Assembly (NCBI RefSeq): GCF_001029105.3
Contig: NZ_CP011807.3
Span: forward strand, 4,340,001 to 4,404,000
Reading direction: 5' to 3'
DNA from: Pandoraea faecigallinarum
GTDB taxonomy: Bacteria; Pseudomonadota; Gammaproteobacteria; Burkholderiales; Burkholderiaceae
DNA: 64,000 nt
Shown: positions 33,743 to 42,222 of the stretch, one piece after another
Position numbering within the stretch: position 1 is the stretch's first letter
Layout of the letters: each line of letters begins with the position of its first letter
The notes under the pieces: model-generated
The model's input: the letters and a program-made list of their open reading frames with translations, nothing else
The model's database searches: none
What the model was told of the DNA's origin: nothing
Translations under genes and position numbers: made by a program

Positions 33743-34018
33743 TCAGGGGCGAACGCCGGCCGGCTCAGGCGCTGTCAACGCTTCGAGTTGCGACAGCCAG
33801 GCGATCGCCTGCGCGCGGTCGTCGCCGCACATCTCGCCCGAGGGCTGCAACGACCCGCACACGGCCGGACGCTGCGGGCTTCCGAAAATCCGGCAGCGGT
33901 CGTTCTCATCGAGCTGCACACAACGCGTATTCGCCGGCTTGCCGTTCGGCATGCCGGGAATGGGCGTCGAGATGGAGGGCGCAATGCAGCACGCCGCGCA
34001 GTGAGGTCGGCAATTCAT
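33743..34018 (-). CDS. YkgJ-family cysteine-cluster protein
   Basis: A 91-residue protein whose first residues [11 protein letters not shown] carry four cysteines (3, 7, 10, 11), with further cysteines at [20 protein letters not shown] and GEMCGDD. This is the CxxxCxxCC zinc- or iron-binding family (UPF0153/YkgJ). The longer open frame upstream shows no such character, so the start is placed at the Met just before the cluster. Function is unknown. Neighbours on both sides are unrelated. Confidence 0.85.
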   Translation of the reverse strand: MNCRPHCAACCIAPSISTPIPGMPNGKPANTRCVQLDENDRCRIFGSPQRPAVCGSLQPSGEMCGDDRAQAIAWLSQLEALTAPEPAGVRP

Positions 34019-34155
34019 GAACGTGGATGAGCAGACGCTGGCCGGTGGGATGGCATGGCGTCGACCGTGCGGAACGACGCTTTTCAGCGCCGCGCATTTT
34101 ACCGCGAGTGCCGCGAGCGGATGCCGCAAGGGGATGCCGCCGCCGCGACGACGTC

Positions 34156-34938
34156 TTACCAGGGCAGATCGCCCTTCAGATCGAAGAACCCGCCCGTCAC
34201 CGGTCCGCGTTCGCCGAGCGCGAGCATCACAACGCTTCGCGTACCGTCCGCCAGACCCTGGCGCCCGCGCTTGCCGCTCGCATCGACGGTGAGATCCGAC
34301 GGCGCACCCGGATCGACGGAGTTCACGGTGATCGACGTATCGCGCAATGTCTGCGAGAGCTGCACCGTCAGCATGTTCAGTGCGGCCTTCGAGGCGTTGA
34401 ATCCGATCTGCCGGAACGCCGCATGCTCCCACGCGGGATCGTTGTTGCGCGCCAGCGAGCCGAGCCCGCTCGACACGTTGACGATGCGCGCCGCTTCCGA
34501 GCGGGCAAGCCACGGCAGCATTGCCTGCGTCACGCGCAGCGTGCCGAAGAAGTTGGTCTGGAATATCCGCTCCACCGCCTCAATGGACGCCTTCTGCGGC
34601 GTATCGTCGCGCGGATCGGTCACACCGGCGTTGTTGACCAGCACGTCGAGCCGCGCGTGATAACGGCCGATGCGATACGCCGCCGCATGGAGCGTCTCGG
34701 GGCGCAACAGGTCGATGACGAGCGTCTCCGCCTGAAAACCCGCCTTGCGCAACGGCGCGACGACCTCGTCGCCCTTCGCCTCTTCGCGCGCGCCCACAAG
34801 CACCGTCATGCCCGCCTCGGCCAGCTCGCGCGCCACTTCCTGTCCGATTCCCCGGGTCGCGCCGGTCACCAGCGCCACTTTTCCCACGTGGCGTTCGGCG
34901 TCCTCGCGCACCGCATTCTCGATCGCGTCCCGTTTCAT
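34156..34938 (-). CDS. Short-chain dehydrogenase/reductase with catalytic Tyr replaced by Phe
   Basis: A 260-residue SDR. The start [10 protein letters not shown] has GGGAG 5 bases upstream. It has the NAD(P) motif TGATRGIG (25-32), the NNAG block (102-105) and the catalytic Ser region NVSSGLG (154-160). At the active site it reads [10 protein letters not shown]: Lys184 is present, but Phe180 stands where SDRs have the catalytic Tyr. Standard carbonyl reduction would be impaired, so it may be a non-catalytic binder or use an altered mechanism. It is divergent from a TetR gene that probably controls it. Confidence 0.85.
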   Translation of the reverse strand: MKRDAIENAVREDAERHVGKVALVTGATRGIGQEVARELAEAGMTVLVGAREEAKGDEVVAPLRKAGFQAETLVIDLLRPETLHAAAYRIGRYHARLDVLVNNAGVTDPRDDTPQKASIEAVERIFQTNFFGTLRVTQAMLPWLARSEAARIVNVSSGLGSLARNNDPAWEHAAFRQIGFNASKAALNMLTVQLSQTLRDTSITVNSVDPGAPSDLTVDASGKRGRQGLADGTRSVVMLALGERGPVTGGFFDLKGDLPW

Positions 34939-35006
34939 CACTGCTCCCGTCGAATTCCCTGTTGTTCTGCGCCCGACCGCTCGCAAATTTGTTAGCATCG
35001 AGTTTA

Positions 35007-35020
35007 TGAAGAATCCTTCA
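35007..35020. promoter_or_regulatory. Candidate TetR operator (TGAAG-N4-CTTCA)
   Basis: TGAAGAATCCTTCA is a perfect 5-base inverted repeat with a 4-base centre, 16 bases before the TetR start codon in the SDR/TetR divergent space. Confidence 0.45.
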
Positions 35021-35036
35021 GATTTTCTATTCGCAT

Positions 35037-35729
35037 ATGAAACCGGCCGCCCGATCCCCCGCAACGCCCCGTAAGTCGCCGCAGCAGGCCCGTTCGCGAG
35101 TCACCATCGACGCCATTTTCGAAGCCGCGCTTCAGGTTTTGCTGCTCGACGGCGGACGTCAGTTGACGACCACGCGAGTCGCCGAGCGCGCGGGGGTATC
35201 CGTCGGCACCCTCTATCAGTACTTCCAGAACAAACAGGTGTTGCTGTACGCGGTGCTGGAGCGCCATATCGACCGGATCGTCGAGACGGTCGAGCAAACC
35301 TGTCAGGCCGCGCGTGGGCGATCGCTGGAGGCCATGGCACGGGAATTGGCATGGGCGTATGTCGGCGCGAAGATGCGCGACATCGAGGAAGCGCAGGCGT
35401 TGTACCGGCTCTCGGAGGATCTGGACGGACGCGAAGTGTTTGCCGGCGCGGCGTCGCGCATGCATGCGGCGGTCGTCGGCATGCTTCGCACGGCGCACAA
35501 TGCCCGGTTCGACGACCCGGAAACGGTCGCCTTCGTGTTCCTGAACTCGATGTCCGGCCCGATCAAGGCCATTCTGGAAAATCGTGCGCCCGCGGGCGTC
35601 TGCCACGAAACACTGTCCCGCCAGATCGCCGACCAGATGGCGACCATGTGCGGCGCGTACTTGCAGCGCGTCGCCCAAGGGGCGGGCGACGGTCCGCATG
35701 CCGATGTCCCGCCGGAGAAGGCGGCATGA
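35037..35729 (+). CDS. TetR-family transcriptional regulator
   Basis: A 230-residue TetR protein. After a basic leader, the DNA-binding domain (about 15-65) contains TIDAIFEAALQVLLLDGG and the recognition segment TRVAERAGVSVGTLYQYFQN. The C-terminal ligand-binding domain resembles TetR_C-type regulators of efflux or oxidoreductase genes. It is divergent from the SDR gene, and a perfect inverted repeat lies just ahead of its start, so it probably regulates itself and the SDR. The next gene on the strand begins 208 bases later and looks unrelated. Confidence 0.9.
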   Translation: MKPAARSPATPRKSPQQARSRVTIDAIFEAALQVLLLDGGRQLTTTRVAERAGVSVGTLYQYFQNKQVLLYAVLERHIDRIVETVEQTCQAARGRSLEAMARELAWAYVGAKMRDIEEAQALYRLSEDLDGREVFAGAASRMHAAVVGMLRTAHNARFDDPETVAFVFLNSMSGPIKAILENRAPAGVCHETLSRQIADQMATMCGAYLQRVAQGAGDGPHADVPPEKAA

Positions 35730-35937
35730 CATGCCGGATGGACGAGCGACGCGAACAGGCGGCCCCATGAGGGACTGAGCGCGGGCGGCGCGTCACCGCC
35801 ACCGCCGTGCATCGCCAGTCGCCGTCTTCCGCCGCCGTCGTGCCGATTTGCGGCAAAAGTTCACACGTCATCATGGCCGCCGCCCGGAACTGGTAAAATG
35901 CCGGGTTGTGTTTGCCTACTACCCACGAGTAATCGAA

Positions 35938-36606
35938 ATGAATTACGAACAGGCCCGCTTTAATATGATCGAGCAGCAGATCCGTCCCTGGGACGTGCTC
36001 GATCAGGACGTGCTCGAGTTGCTCAAAGTCGTCAAGCGCGAAAATTTCGTGCCGGCGGCTCTGCGCGACATCGCGTTCACGGACGTGGAACTCCCGCTCT
36101 CGGGCGCCGCCATCGCAAACAAGAGCCAGCACATGATGTTCCCGCGCGTCGAGGCGCGCATTCTGCAAGCGCTCGCCCCGAAGAAGAACGAAAACGTGCT
36201 CGAAATCGGCACCGGCTCGGGCTACATGGCCGCGCTGCTGGCCTATAACGCTCACCACGTCACCACCGTCGAATTCGACGCCAATCTCGCTCAGGCCGCC
36301 CAACAGACGCTTCGCGCGAACGGCGTGACCAACGTGGAAGTCGTGAACGCCGATGGCGCGCAAGGCTGGAGCGCCGCCGCGCCGTACGACGTCATCGCCA
36401 TCTCGGGCGCACTGGCAGAGCTGCCGCAAGCGTTCCTCAACCAATTGAAAGTCGGTGGCCGTCTGGCCGCATTCGTGGGCGGCATCCCGGTCATGGAGGC
36501 CGTGCTCATCACGCGCGTGTCCGAGACCGAATACCGCCGCGAAAACCTGTTCGAGACGCAAGTGGCCTATCTGGTCGCGCCGCAGCCGTCGAGCTTCAAG
36601 TTCTAA
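35938..36606 (+). CDS. pcm: Protein-L-isoaspartate O-methyltransferase family protein
   Basis: A 222-residue SAM-dependent methyltransferase of the PCMT family. It starts MNYEQARFNMIEQQIRPWDV and has the SAM motif VLEIGTGSGYMAALLA (about 82-97). PCMT enzymes repair isoaspartyl residues in aged proteins. This short form, found ahead of tolC-like genes in beta-proteobacteria, is more diverged than E. coli Pcm, so its substrate is less certain. A TAAAAT -10-like element lies at 35894. It is followed by a rhodanese gene and an outer-membrane efflux gene on the same strand, probably an operon. Confidence 0.87.
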   Translation: MNYEQARFNMIEQQIRPWDVLDQDVLELLKVVKRENFVPAALRDIAFTDVELPLSGAAIANKSQHMMFPRVEARILQALAPKKNENVLEIGTGSGYMAALLAYNAHHVTTVEFDANLAQAAQQTLRANGVTNVEVVNADGAQGWSAAAPYDVIAISGALAELPQAFLNQLKVGGRLAAFVGGIPVMEAVLITRVSETEYRRENLFETQVAYLVAPQPSSFKF

Positions 36607-36764
36607 GCCCGGTGACCGGCGCGCACGCGCAGTTCCCTCACGAACTTCGGGACTGCGCGCCTGCCGGATGCCGTGAGCGGACCGGTCCCGCGCACCTTCG
36701 TTTGGGGACGAACGTGCGGCAGAACGAGGACCGGACGCCATCGAATCGACACACGTGGAACATC

Positions 36765-37088
36765 ATGCAAATCATTACACCGGCGCAATTGGACCAGTGG
36801 CTCGCGGATGGGGAACGCGACCAACCCACGCTCCTCGACGTGCGTGAGGACTGGGAAGTTCAGACCTGCCGCATCGCCAGGAGCAAGAACGTGCCGCTCG
36901 GCGACGTGCCCGCCCGTCTGAACGAACTCGACGCCGACGCGCCCATCGTGTGCATTTGCCATCACGGCATGCGCAGCGCCCGCGCCGCGATGTTTCTGGA
37001 ACAACAAGGCTTTACCCGGCTGTTCAATCTGGACGGCGGAATCGATGCCTGGGCTCGCGAGGTCGATCCGTCGATGCCGACTTACTGA
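36765..37088 (+). CDS. Rhodanese-like sulfurtransferase domain protein
   Basis: A 107-residue single-domain rhodanese. The substrate loop reads VCICHHGMRSARAA with active-site Cys65 followed by HHGMRS, the usual CxxGxR form. LLDVREDWE (about 23-31) and the C-terminal GGIDAWAREVD are conserved family blocks. It would transfer sulfane sulfur from a donor such as thiosulfate or a persulfide in the cytoplasm. It ends 9 bases before the TolC-family gene, so cotranscription is likely; similar pairs occur in Burkholderia relatives. The donor and acceptor are unknown. Confidence 0.88.
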   Translation: MQIITPAQLDQWLADGERDQPTLLDVREDWEVQTCRIARSKNVPLGDVPARLNELDADAPIVCICHHGMRSARAAMFLEQQGFTRLFNLDGGIDAWAREVDPSMPTY

Positions 37089-37097
37089 GCCAGGACC

Positions 37098-38630
37098 GTG
37101 CGCCCCCCAAGGATTGCCGCGCGAATCCGCGCGGCGAGGTGTGCACCCGCCTCGCACACTCGCGCTGCGAGCGCCTTCGCCACCGCGACGGCGCTCTTCG
37201 CCTTTCTTGCCCTCGCCGGGCACGCCGCGCCCGTTCGGGCGGCCGATCTCCTCCAGCTGTACAGCGAAGCGCAGAACCGCGACGCGCTGATCGCCAGCGC
37301 CCGCTCGGCATACCTCGCGAACATCGAAGCGCTGCCGCAAGCCCGCGCAGCCCTGCTGCCGCAAATCACCGCACGCTGGGGTACCGTCAACACGCACTAC
37401 GGTTCCGGCAACATTTCGAACACCTTCGGCAGCAGCGGCTACAGCCTCGCGCTCACGCAGCCTATCTTCCATTGGGATAGCTGGCAGTCGTACCAGCAGG
37501 GCAAGCTGACGGTGGCAAGCGCCGAGGCCGCTTTCGCGCAGGCGCAGCAGGACTTGATCCTGCGGGTCGCCACCGCATATTTCGACGTGCTCGCCGCGCA
37601 GGACGATCTTGCGCTCGCCGGCACGCACAAGCAAGCCATCGCCGAACAGCTCGCATCCGCCAAACGCAACTTCGAGGTCGGCAACGCCACCATCGTCGAT
37701 GCGAACGAAGCCCAGGCCAGCTTCGATCAGGCCACCGCTCAGGAAATCGCCGCACAGAATACGCTCGACGTACGTCGCGCGGCGTTCGCACGCATCGTCG
37801 GGCACCCCGTCGGTTCGCTCGCCACCCTGCGCGCGGGATCGACGCTGCCGTCACCCGAGCCGAACAACGTCGCGGACTGGGTCGCGCAGGCGGAGCAGTC
37901 CAACTACGGCGTGCAGTTGCAGACGCTGACGCTGGAGATCGCGCGTCGCGAAACGTCCAAGGCGAAGTCGGGCTATCTGCCGTCGGTCGATCTGGTTGCC
38001 TCGGGTGCACACTCGAATGTCGGCAATGCCAACAGTTTGCTGACCTCCGCGATGTCGAGCCCGTCGAGTCAGGGCACAGGCCCCAGTTCCGCAGGTCAGA
38101 TCGGCATCCAGATCAGTATCCCGATCTTCTCGGGCGGGTCGGTGCAGAGCAGGATGCGCCAGACGCTCGCGCTCGAAGACAAGGCACAAAGCGATCTGGA
38201 CGACGCGCGACGGCTCGCCGTACTGGGTGCGCGCACCTCGTATCTCGGCGTGTCGAGCGGGCTGGCGCAGGTCAAGGCGCTGGAAGCCGCCGAGCAGTCG
38301 GCGCAATCGTCGGTCGCATCGAACAAGCTCGGCTATCAGGTCGGCGTTCGCATCAACGCCGACGTGCTCAACGCCGAAGACAAGCTCTTCACCACACGGC
38401 GCGATCTCGCCAAGGCGCGTTACAGCACGCTGCTCTCGAGCCTTCAGTTGAAGGCCAGCGCCGCCACGCTCGTCGATACGGACTTGCAGTTGCTCAACGC
38501 CCTGCTCACCGAAAATCCGGACGCCTCCGCCGCCATGGCAGGCGCTCGCGAACCGGCACCGGCTGACGCCGGCACAGGGCTGCCGGCGCGCGGTGTCCGG
38601 CCGGGAACGACAGCGCCGCTTCGCCGGTGA
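37098..38630 (+). CDS. TolC-family outer-membrane efflux protein
   Basis: A 510-residue outer-membrane channel of the type I secretion/RND TolC family. It starts at a GTG codon and has a long signal peptide ending near VRAAD (about residue 48). The mature protein has two internal repeats, each with long helices (ALIASARSAYLANIEALPQA; DLALAGTHKQAIAEQLASAK) and beta segments. The C-terminal tail is variable and Pro/Ala-rich. It forms trimeric tunnels through which inner-membrane pumps export drugs or proteins. No cognate pump gene is adjacent, so it may serve several pumps. A strong terminator follows. Confidence 0.9.
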   Translation: MRPPRIAARIRAARCAPASHTRAASAFATATALFAFLALAGHAAPVRAADLLQLYSEAQNRDALIASARSAYLANIEALPQARAALLPQITARWGTVNTHYGSGNISNTFGSSGYSLALTQPIFHWDSWQSYQQGKLTVASAEAAFAQAQQDLILRVATAYFDVLAAQDDLALAGTHKQAIAEQLASAKRNFEVGNATIVDANEAQASFDQATAQEIAAQNTLDVRRAAFARIVGHPVGSLATLRAGSTLPSPEPNNVADWVAQAEQSNYGVQLQTLTLEIARRETSKAKSGYLPSVDLVASGAHSNVGNANSLLTSAMSSPSSQGTGPSSAGQIGIQISIPIFSGGSVQSRMRQTLALEDKAQSDLDDARRLAVLGARTSYLGVSSGLAQVKALEAAEQSAQSSVASNKLGYQVGVRINADVLNAEDKLFTTRRDLAKARYSTLLSSLQLKASAATLVDTDLQLLNALLTENPDASAAMAGAREPAPADAGTGLPARGVRPGTTAPLRR

Positions 38631-38702
38631 AGGCGTAGCCAGGCAGCGCCCGAGGGCGCTAACCGAAGCAGAGGCAGACCGCACTCCCAAGCTTCCGCCC
38701 GC

Positions 38703-38755
38703 CCAACAAAAAGCCTCGCATTGCCATGTCGGCAGCATGCGAGGCTTTTTGTTGG
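38703..38755. terminator. Strong bidirectional terminator between tolC and waaA
   Basis: A perfect 18-base inverted repeat (38703-38720 and 38738-38755) contains AAAAAGCCTCGCA and TGCGAGGCTTTTT, separated by a 17-base loop. It serves both convergent operons. Confidence 0.92.
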
Positions 38756-38789
38756 CGAAGTCCGAACGCAGCATCGGACATCTTCCCGT

Positions 38790-40100
38790 TCACTCCTGCG
38801 GTGCGGCGTATCCCCGGTCGAGCCAGCGTCCGAGCGCGGTGACGGTGCGCGCCGTCGCGCCCTGGTGCTGTTTCGCGAACAACAGCGCCGCCGTGCGCAT
38901 CGCGAGCCGCTTGTCGTCGTTGACGAGCAAATCGGCCAGCGTCGTAGCGAGTTCGCCGGCATCGCTCACACGCCGCGCGGCACCGGCGTTCAGCGCGTTT
39001 TCGCTCGCCTGGGTGAAGTTGAACATATGTGGACCGAAGACGACGGGTGTGCCCGCGGCGCACGCTTCGATCAGGTTCTGACCGCCCAGCGGCAACAGAC
39101 TGCCGCCAATGAAGGCGACATCGGCCGCCGCGAAATATGCGGCCATCTCTCCCATCGAATCGCCCAGCACGACATCGACGTCGGCAGGCAACGGGGTGTC
39201 GTCGTCCGGCCATGCACTGCGGCGCACGTAGTTGAGGCGCACCTTCCCGAGCATCGCGGCCACTTCGTCGAAACGCTGGGGATGTCGCGGCACGAGTACC
39301 AGCAACGACCGGCGCCCCGCGTCGGACGCCGCCGAAAGCATGGCGCGCGCGTGAAGCACCAGCGCTTCCTCACCGTCGCGTGTACTGGCAGCGAGCCACA
39401 CCTTGCGCTCGCCGAAGCGCGCCCGCCAACGGGCCCCCAGCGCGAGCAGGGCGGGCGGCGGCGTCATGTCGAACTTGAGGTTGCCCATGACGTCGACGTC
39501 GCTCGCGCCGAGCATGCGCAGGCGCTCGGCATCGGCATCGCTTTGCGCCAGCACGCGGCTGAATCCGCCGAAGACAGGCTTCGTCGCACCACCGAAGCGC
39601 GCCGCGCGACGGAACGAACGCGCCGACATGCGGGCGTTGGTCAGCACGAGCGGCACATCGTCTTCGCGACATGTGAAGATGAGATTCGGCCAGACTTCCG
39701 TCTCCATCACCACGCCCACGCTCGGCCGCCAATGCTTCAGGAAACGCCGGATCGGCCCGACCATGTCGTACGGCAGGTAGCAGCGCAGCACGCGATCGCC
39801 GAACAACCCCTCACCCGTGGCACGGCCGGTCGGGGTCATGTGCGTGAGCAGCACCCCGTGCGACGGATAGCGCTTGAGCAGGGCTTCGACGAGCGGTTGC
39901 GCCGCGCGCGTCTCGCCAACGGAGACGGCGTGCACCCAGATCAGCGCACGCCCGGTGTACGGCGGCGTGCCGTAAAAGCCGAAGCGCTCGCCGATGTGAC
40001 GGCGATAGCCCGGCTCGAACCGCCCGCGCCACCACAGACGCACCACGGCCAACGGTGCGACGATCCACCAGAGCGCGCGATAGACGAGACGCAGCAGCAT
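38790..40100 (-). CDS. waaA: 3-deoxy-D-manno-octulosonic acid (Kdo) transferase
   Basis: Adds Kdo from CMP-Kdo to lipid IVA, the first step of the LPS inner core, on the cytoplasmic face of the inner membrane. The 436-residue protein has an N-terminal membrane anchor (LVYRALWWIVAPLAVVRLWW), the catalytic block ALIWVHAVSVGET with the essential Glu (about residue 63), and the CMP-Kdo-binding region ending GGQNLIEACAAGTPVVFGPH. Its start directly abuts the kdoO stop, so waaC, kdoO and waaA form one operon. Confidence 0.95.
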   Translation of the reverse strand: MLLRLVYRALWWIVAPLAVVRLWWRGRFEPGYRRHIGERFGFYGTPPYTGRALIWVHAVSVGETRAAQPLVEALLKRYPSHGVLLTHMTPTGRATGEGLFGDRVLRCYLPYDMVGPIRRFLKHWRPSVGVVMETEVWPNLIFTCREDDVPLVLTNARMSARSFRRAARFGGATKPVFGGFSRVLAQSDADAERLRMLGASDVDVMGNLKFDMTPPPALLALGARWRARFGERKVWLAASTRDGEEALVLHARAMLSAASDAGRRSLLVLVPRHPQRFDEVAAMLGKVRLNYVRRSAWPDDDTPLPADVDVVLGDSMGEMAAYFAAADVAFIGGSLLPLGGQNLIEACAAGTPVVFGPHMFNFTQASENALNAGAARRVSDAGELATTLADLLVNDDKRLAMRTAALLFAKQHQGATARTVTALGRWLDRGYAAPQE

Positions 40101-41033
40101 TCAGATCAGCGCGCGATGCGTCAGGCGTTGCAATACCGCCAGCGGCGAACACTCGGGGTGCACCATCGACTCGGCGGGCAGGAAAAAGGTCTGTTCCATC
40201 ATGAACTGGCCCGACATCACGGCGTGCGACGTCTGGTCGGAAAAGCAGATCCACACGCTGCCCGGGGGGAACGGCATGGTCTGCTGGCCGGCGTCGCGCT
40301 GATACGCCATGTCGGCCTTCATGCCATCGTGCAGATGCAACATGATGTGGTCATAACCGCTGCGCGGACGTTTGGTGATGCCCACGGCGTTTTGCAGCCA
40401 CGCGGAGCCCGGCCATTGCGTTGGCACTTTCGGCAAAAAGCGCTTCGCCACGTCCTCGAACGGCTCGCCCACGCGCCACACGCGAGGCTGGCCTGCCGGA
40501 TTGATGTTGGTGAACACGCGCAGAATGCGCTCGCCATAATTCGGCCGCGACGGGAAAGCGTCCACATGCAGACGGCTGTCGTCCTTGCGCCACGATGTCT
40601 GGCGCGTTTCCACCTGATGCAGGCGCAGACTGGTCGGCGCCGCACGCAGCTTGCCGCGATACTCCGGCATCAGGCCGTCGACCAGACTGCACGCCTGCGT
40701 GTAATAGCGCTTGACCAGCGCGTGCACGGCGCGCTGCGTGGCAGCGTCGGCGGCAACGCCCACGAGGACATCCGTCTTCGGGTCGAGGCTGATGTTCTTG
40801 CGCTTCGGATCGGCGATCTTCGGGTCGAGCAGACGTTGCTCGGCGGTGTCGAGGGCGAAGGCCAGATGCGGAAAGTACAGCACCTTGCCGGCTTCGACAT
40901 CGGCCACCAGCGCCTCGCGCGAGACCGACAGTTGTCCGCCTTGCCAGTCGCCCGAGTCGACGGTGACGATCTGGCTGCTGCCGGTCGGCGCGCTCACCTG
41001 GTTTGCCTGGTTCGCTTCGTTCGTTCGATTCAT
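40101..41033 (-). CDS. kdoO: Kdo 3-hydroxylase (Fe(II)/2-oxoglutarate-dependent)
   Basis: A 310-residue dioxygenase of the KdoO family, which hydroxylates Kdo at C3 to form Ko in the LPS inner core of Burkholderia and Yersinia. The metal-binding triad is visible: HVD (His156, Asp158) and His270 in DQTSHAVMSGQ. The start at 41033 overlaps the waaC stop by ATGA and has GGAGG upstream; the longer frame is not coding. Position between waaC and waaA strongly supports the role. Ko makes the core more acid-resistant. Confidence 0.88.
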   Translation of the reverse strand: MNRTNEANQANQVSAPTGSSQIVTVDSGDWQGGQLSVSREALVADVEAGKVLYFPHLAFALDTAEQRLLDPKIADPKRKNISLDPKTDVLVGVAADAATQRAVHALVKRYYTQACSLVDGLMPEYRGKLRAAPTSLRLHQVETRQTSWRKDDSRLHVDAFPSRPNYGERILRVFTNINPAGQPRVWRVGEPFEDVAKRFLPKVPTQWPGSAWLQNAVGITKRPRSGYDHIMLHLHDGMKADMAYQRDAGQQTMPFPPGSVWICFSDQTSHAVMSGQFMMEQTFFLPAESMVHPECSPLAVLQRLTHRALI

Positions 41034-42049
41034 GCGGGTCGGTCCTCCTCGGGCACGGCAGCGCCGCTTCGCACCGGCGTGAGCGACGGCGCGAGTTCGC
41101 GCACCGCCTCGCGCACCTGTGCGAGCGTTGGCTTGTGTTCGGCGTCGCCGAGATTGACGATGCGCGGCGACCAGAACCCGCCGGTGCGCCACGCCGTGCT
41201 GAAATTGTATAGCTCGATGGTCGGGCGGTTCAGCGCTGCGGCGATATGCACCAACCCGGTGTCCACGCCCACGGTGATCGCGCCACGGTCGATGAGGCCG
41301 ACGACCTGCGACAGGTTCATCTTCGGCGGCACCCACGCGGCGTCGCCCAACGCTGCCGCGAGGCGTAGCGACACGTCGCGCTCCGACGCACTGCCCCACG
41401 GCAAGACGATCAGGAAGCCTTGCGACGCCAGGTCGCGACCGAGCGCCACCCAGTTGTCCTCCGGCCACGTCTTGTCCTCACGCGAGGTCGCGTGCACGAA
41501 GACGGCATACGGACGATCCGGACACTGGCTGTGATCGGCCCGCTCGGTGGCAATGCCGAAGTCGATCTCGCCCGGCATCCCGAAGCCGAGCGCCTGTGCC
41601 ACGAGCAGGCGAGAACGGGTCACCACGTGTGTATGCGGCTCGATACGTACCATGTGCCGATAGAGGTATCGCACCGGCCACTCGTAGCTCGCGCCCTCGG
41701 TGCGGTTACCCAGCCCCCACACGGCGCCGCGCGCAGTTCGCGCGATCCAGCCGGTCTTGACCAGACCCTGCGTATCGATCACGTAGTCGTAAGGGGTGTC
41801 GCGCAGGGCGCGGCGAAACGCACCGATTTCCTGCCACGTGCGAGCCGCGAAGGGTTTCTTGCGCCAGCGGCGCAGCGCGAATGGAATGACCCGGCGCACA
41901 CCGCGCACGAGTTTGACTAGGTCGACGAAACCCTCTTCCACGACCCAGTCGATCCGGGCGTCCGGGTACTGGCGCAGGATGTCCTGCACCACGGGCATGT
42001 TATGGACGACGTCGCCGAGCGACGAGACTTTGACGATCAGAACCTGCAA
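41030..42049 (-). CDS. waaC: LPS heptosyltransferase I
   Basis: Adds the first L-glycero-D-manno-heptose to Kdo in the LPS inner core, a GT9 enzyme on the cytoplasmic membrane face. The 339-residue protein begins VLIVKVSSLGDVVHNMPVVQ, the family's N-terminal glycine-rich loop. Later it has VHATSREDKTWPED and the donor-binding segment ITVGVDTGLVHIAAALNRPT. It overlaps kdoO by 4 bases. Upstream, 173 bases separate it from manB, so the core operon may have its own promoter there. Confidence 0.93.
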   Translation of the reverse strand: MQVLIVKVSSLGDVVHNMPVVQDILRQYPDARIDWVVEEGFVDLVKLVRGVRRVIPFALRRWRKKPFAARTWQEIGAFRRALRDTPYDYVIDTQGLVKTGWIARTARGAVWGLGNRTEGASYEWPVRYLYRHMVRIEPHTHVVTRSRLLVAQALGFGMPGEIDFGIATERADHSQCPDRPYAVFVHATSREDKTWPEDNWVALGRDLASQGFLIVLPWGSASERDVSLRLAAALGDAAWVPPKMNLSQVVGLIDRGAITVGVDTGLVHIAAALNRPTIELYNFSTAWRTGGFWSPRIVNLGDAEHKPTLAQVREAVRELAPSLTPVRSGAAVPEEDRPA

Positions 42050-42222
42050 CCGAACGCCCCGGCGGTTCGGCCGGGCCTCGTGAGCAAAACCGCGATTTTA
42101 CTCCGAGCCGGCCCGCCGATCATGATTGTCGTCCCCGTCGGGAAAACGGCCGCCTTACCATGTTCCCGTTCGCGCCGGCATGCGCGCAGGGGCAAGGCGG
42201 CCGCGCCGCCCGAGCCGGGCGG

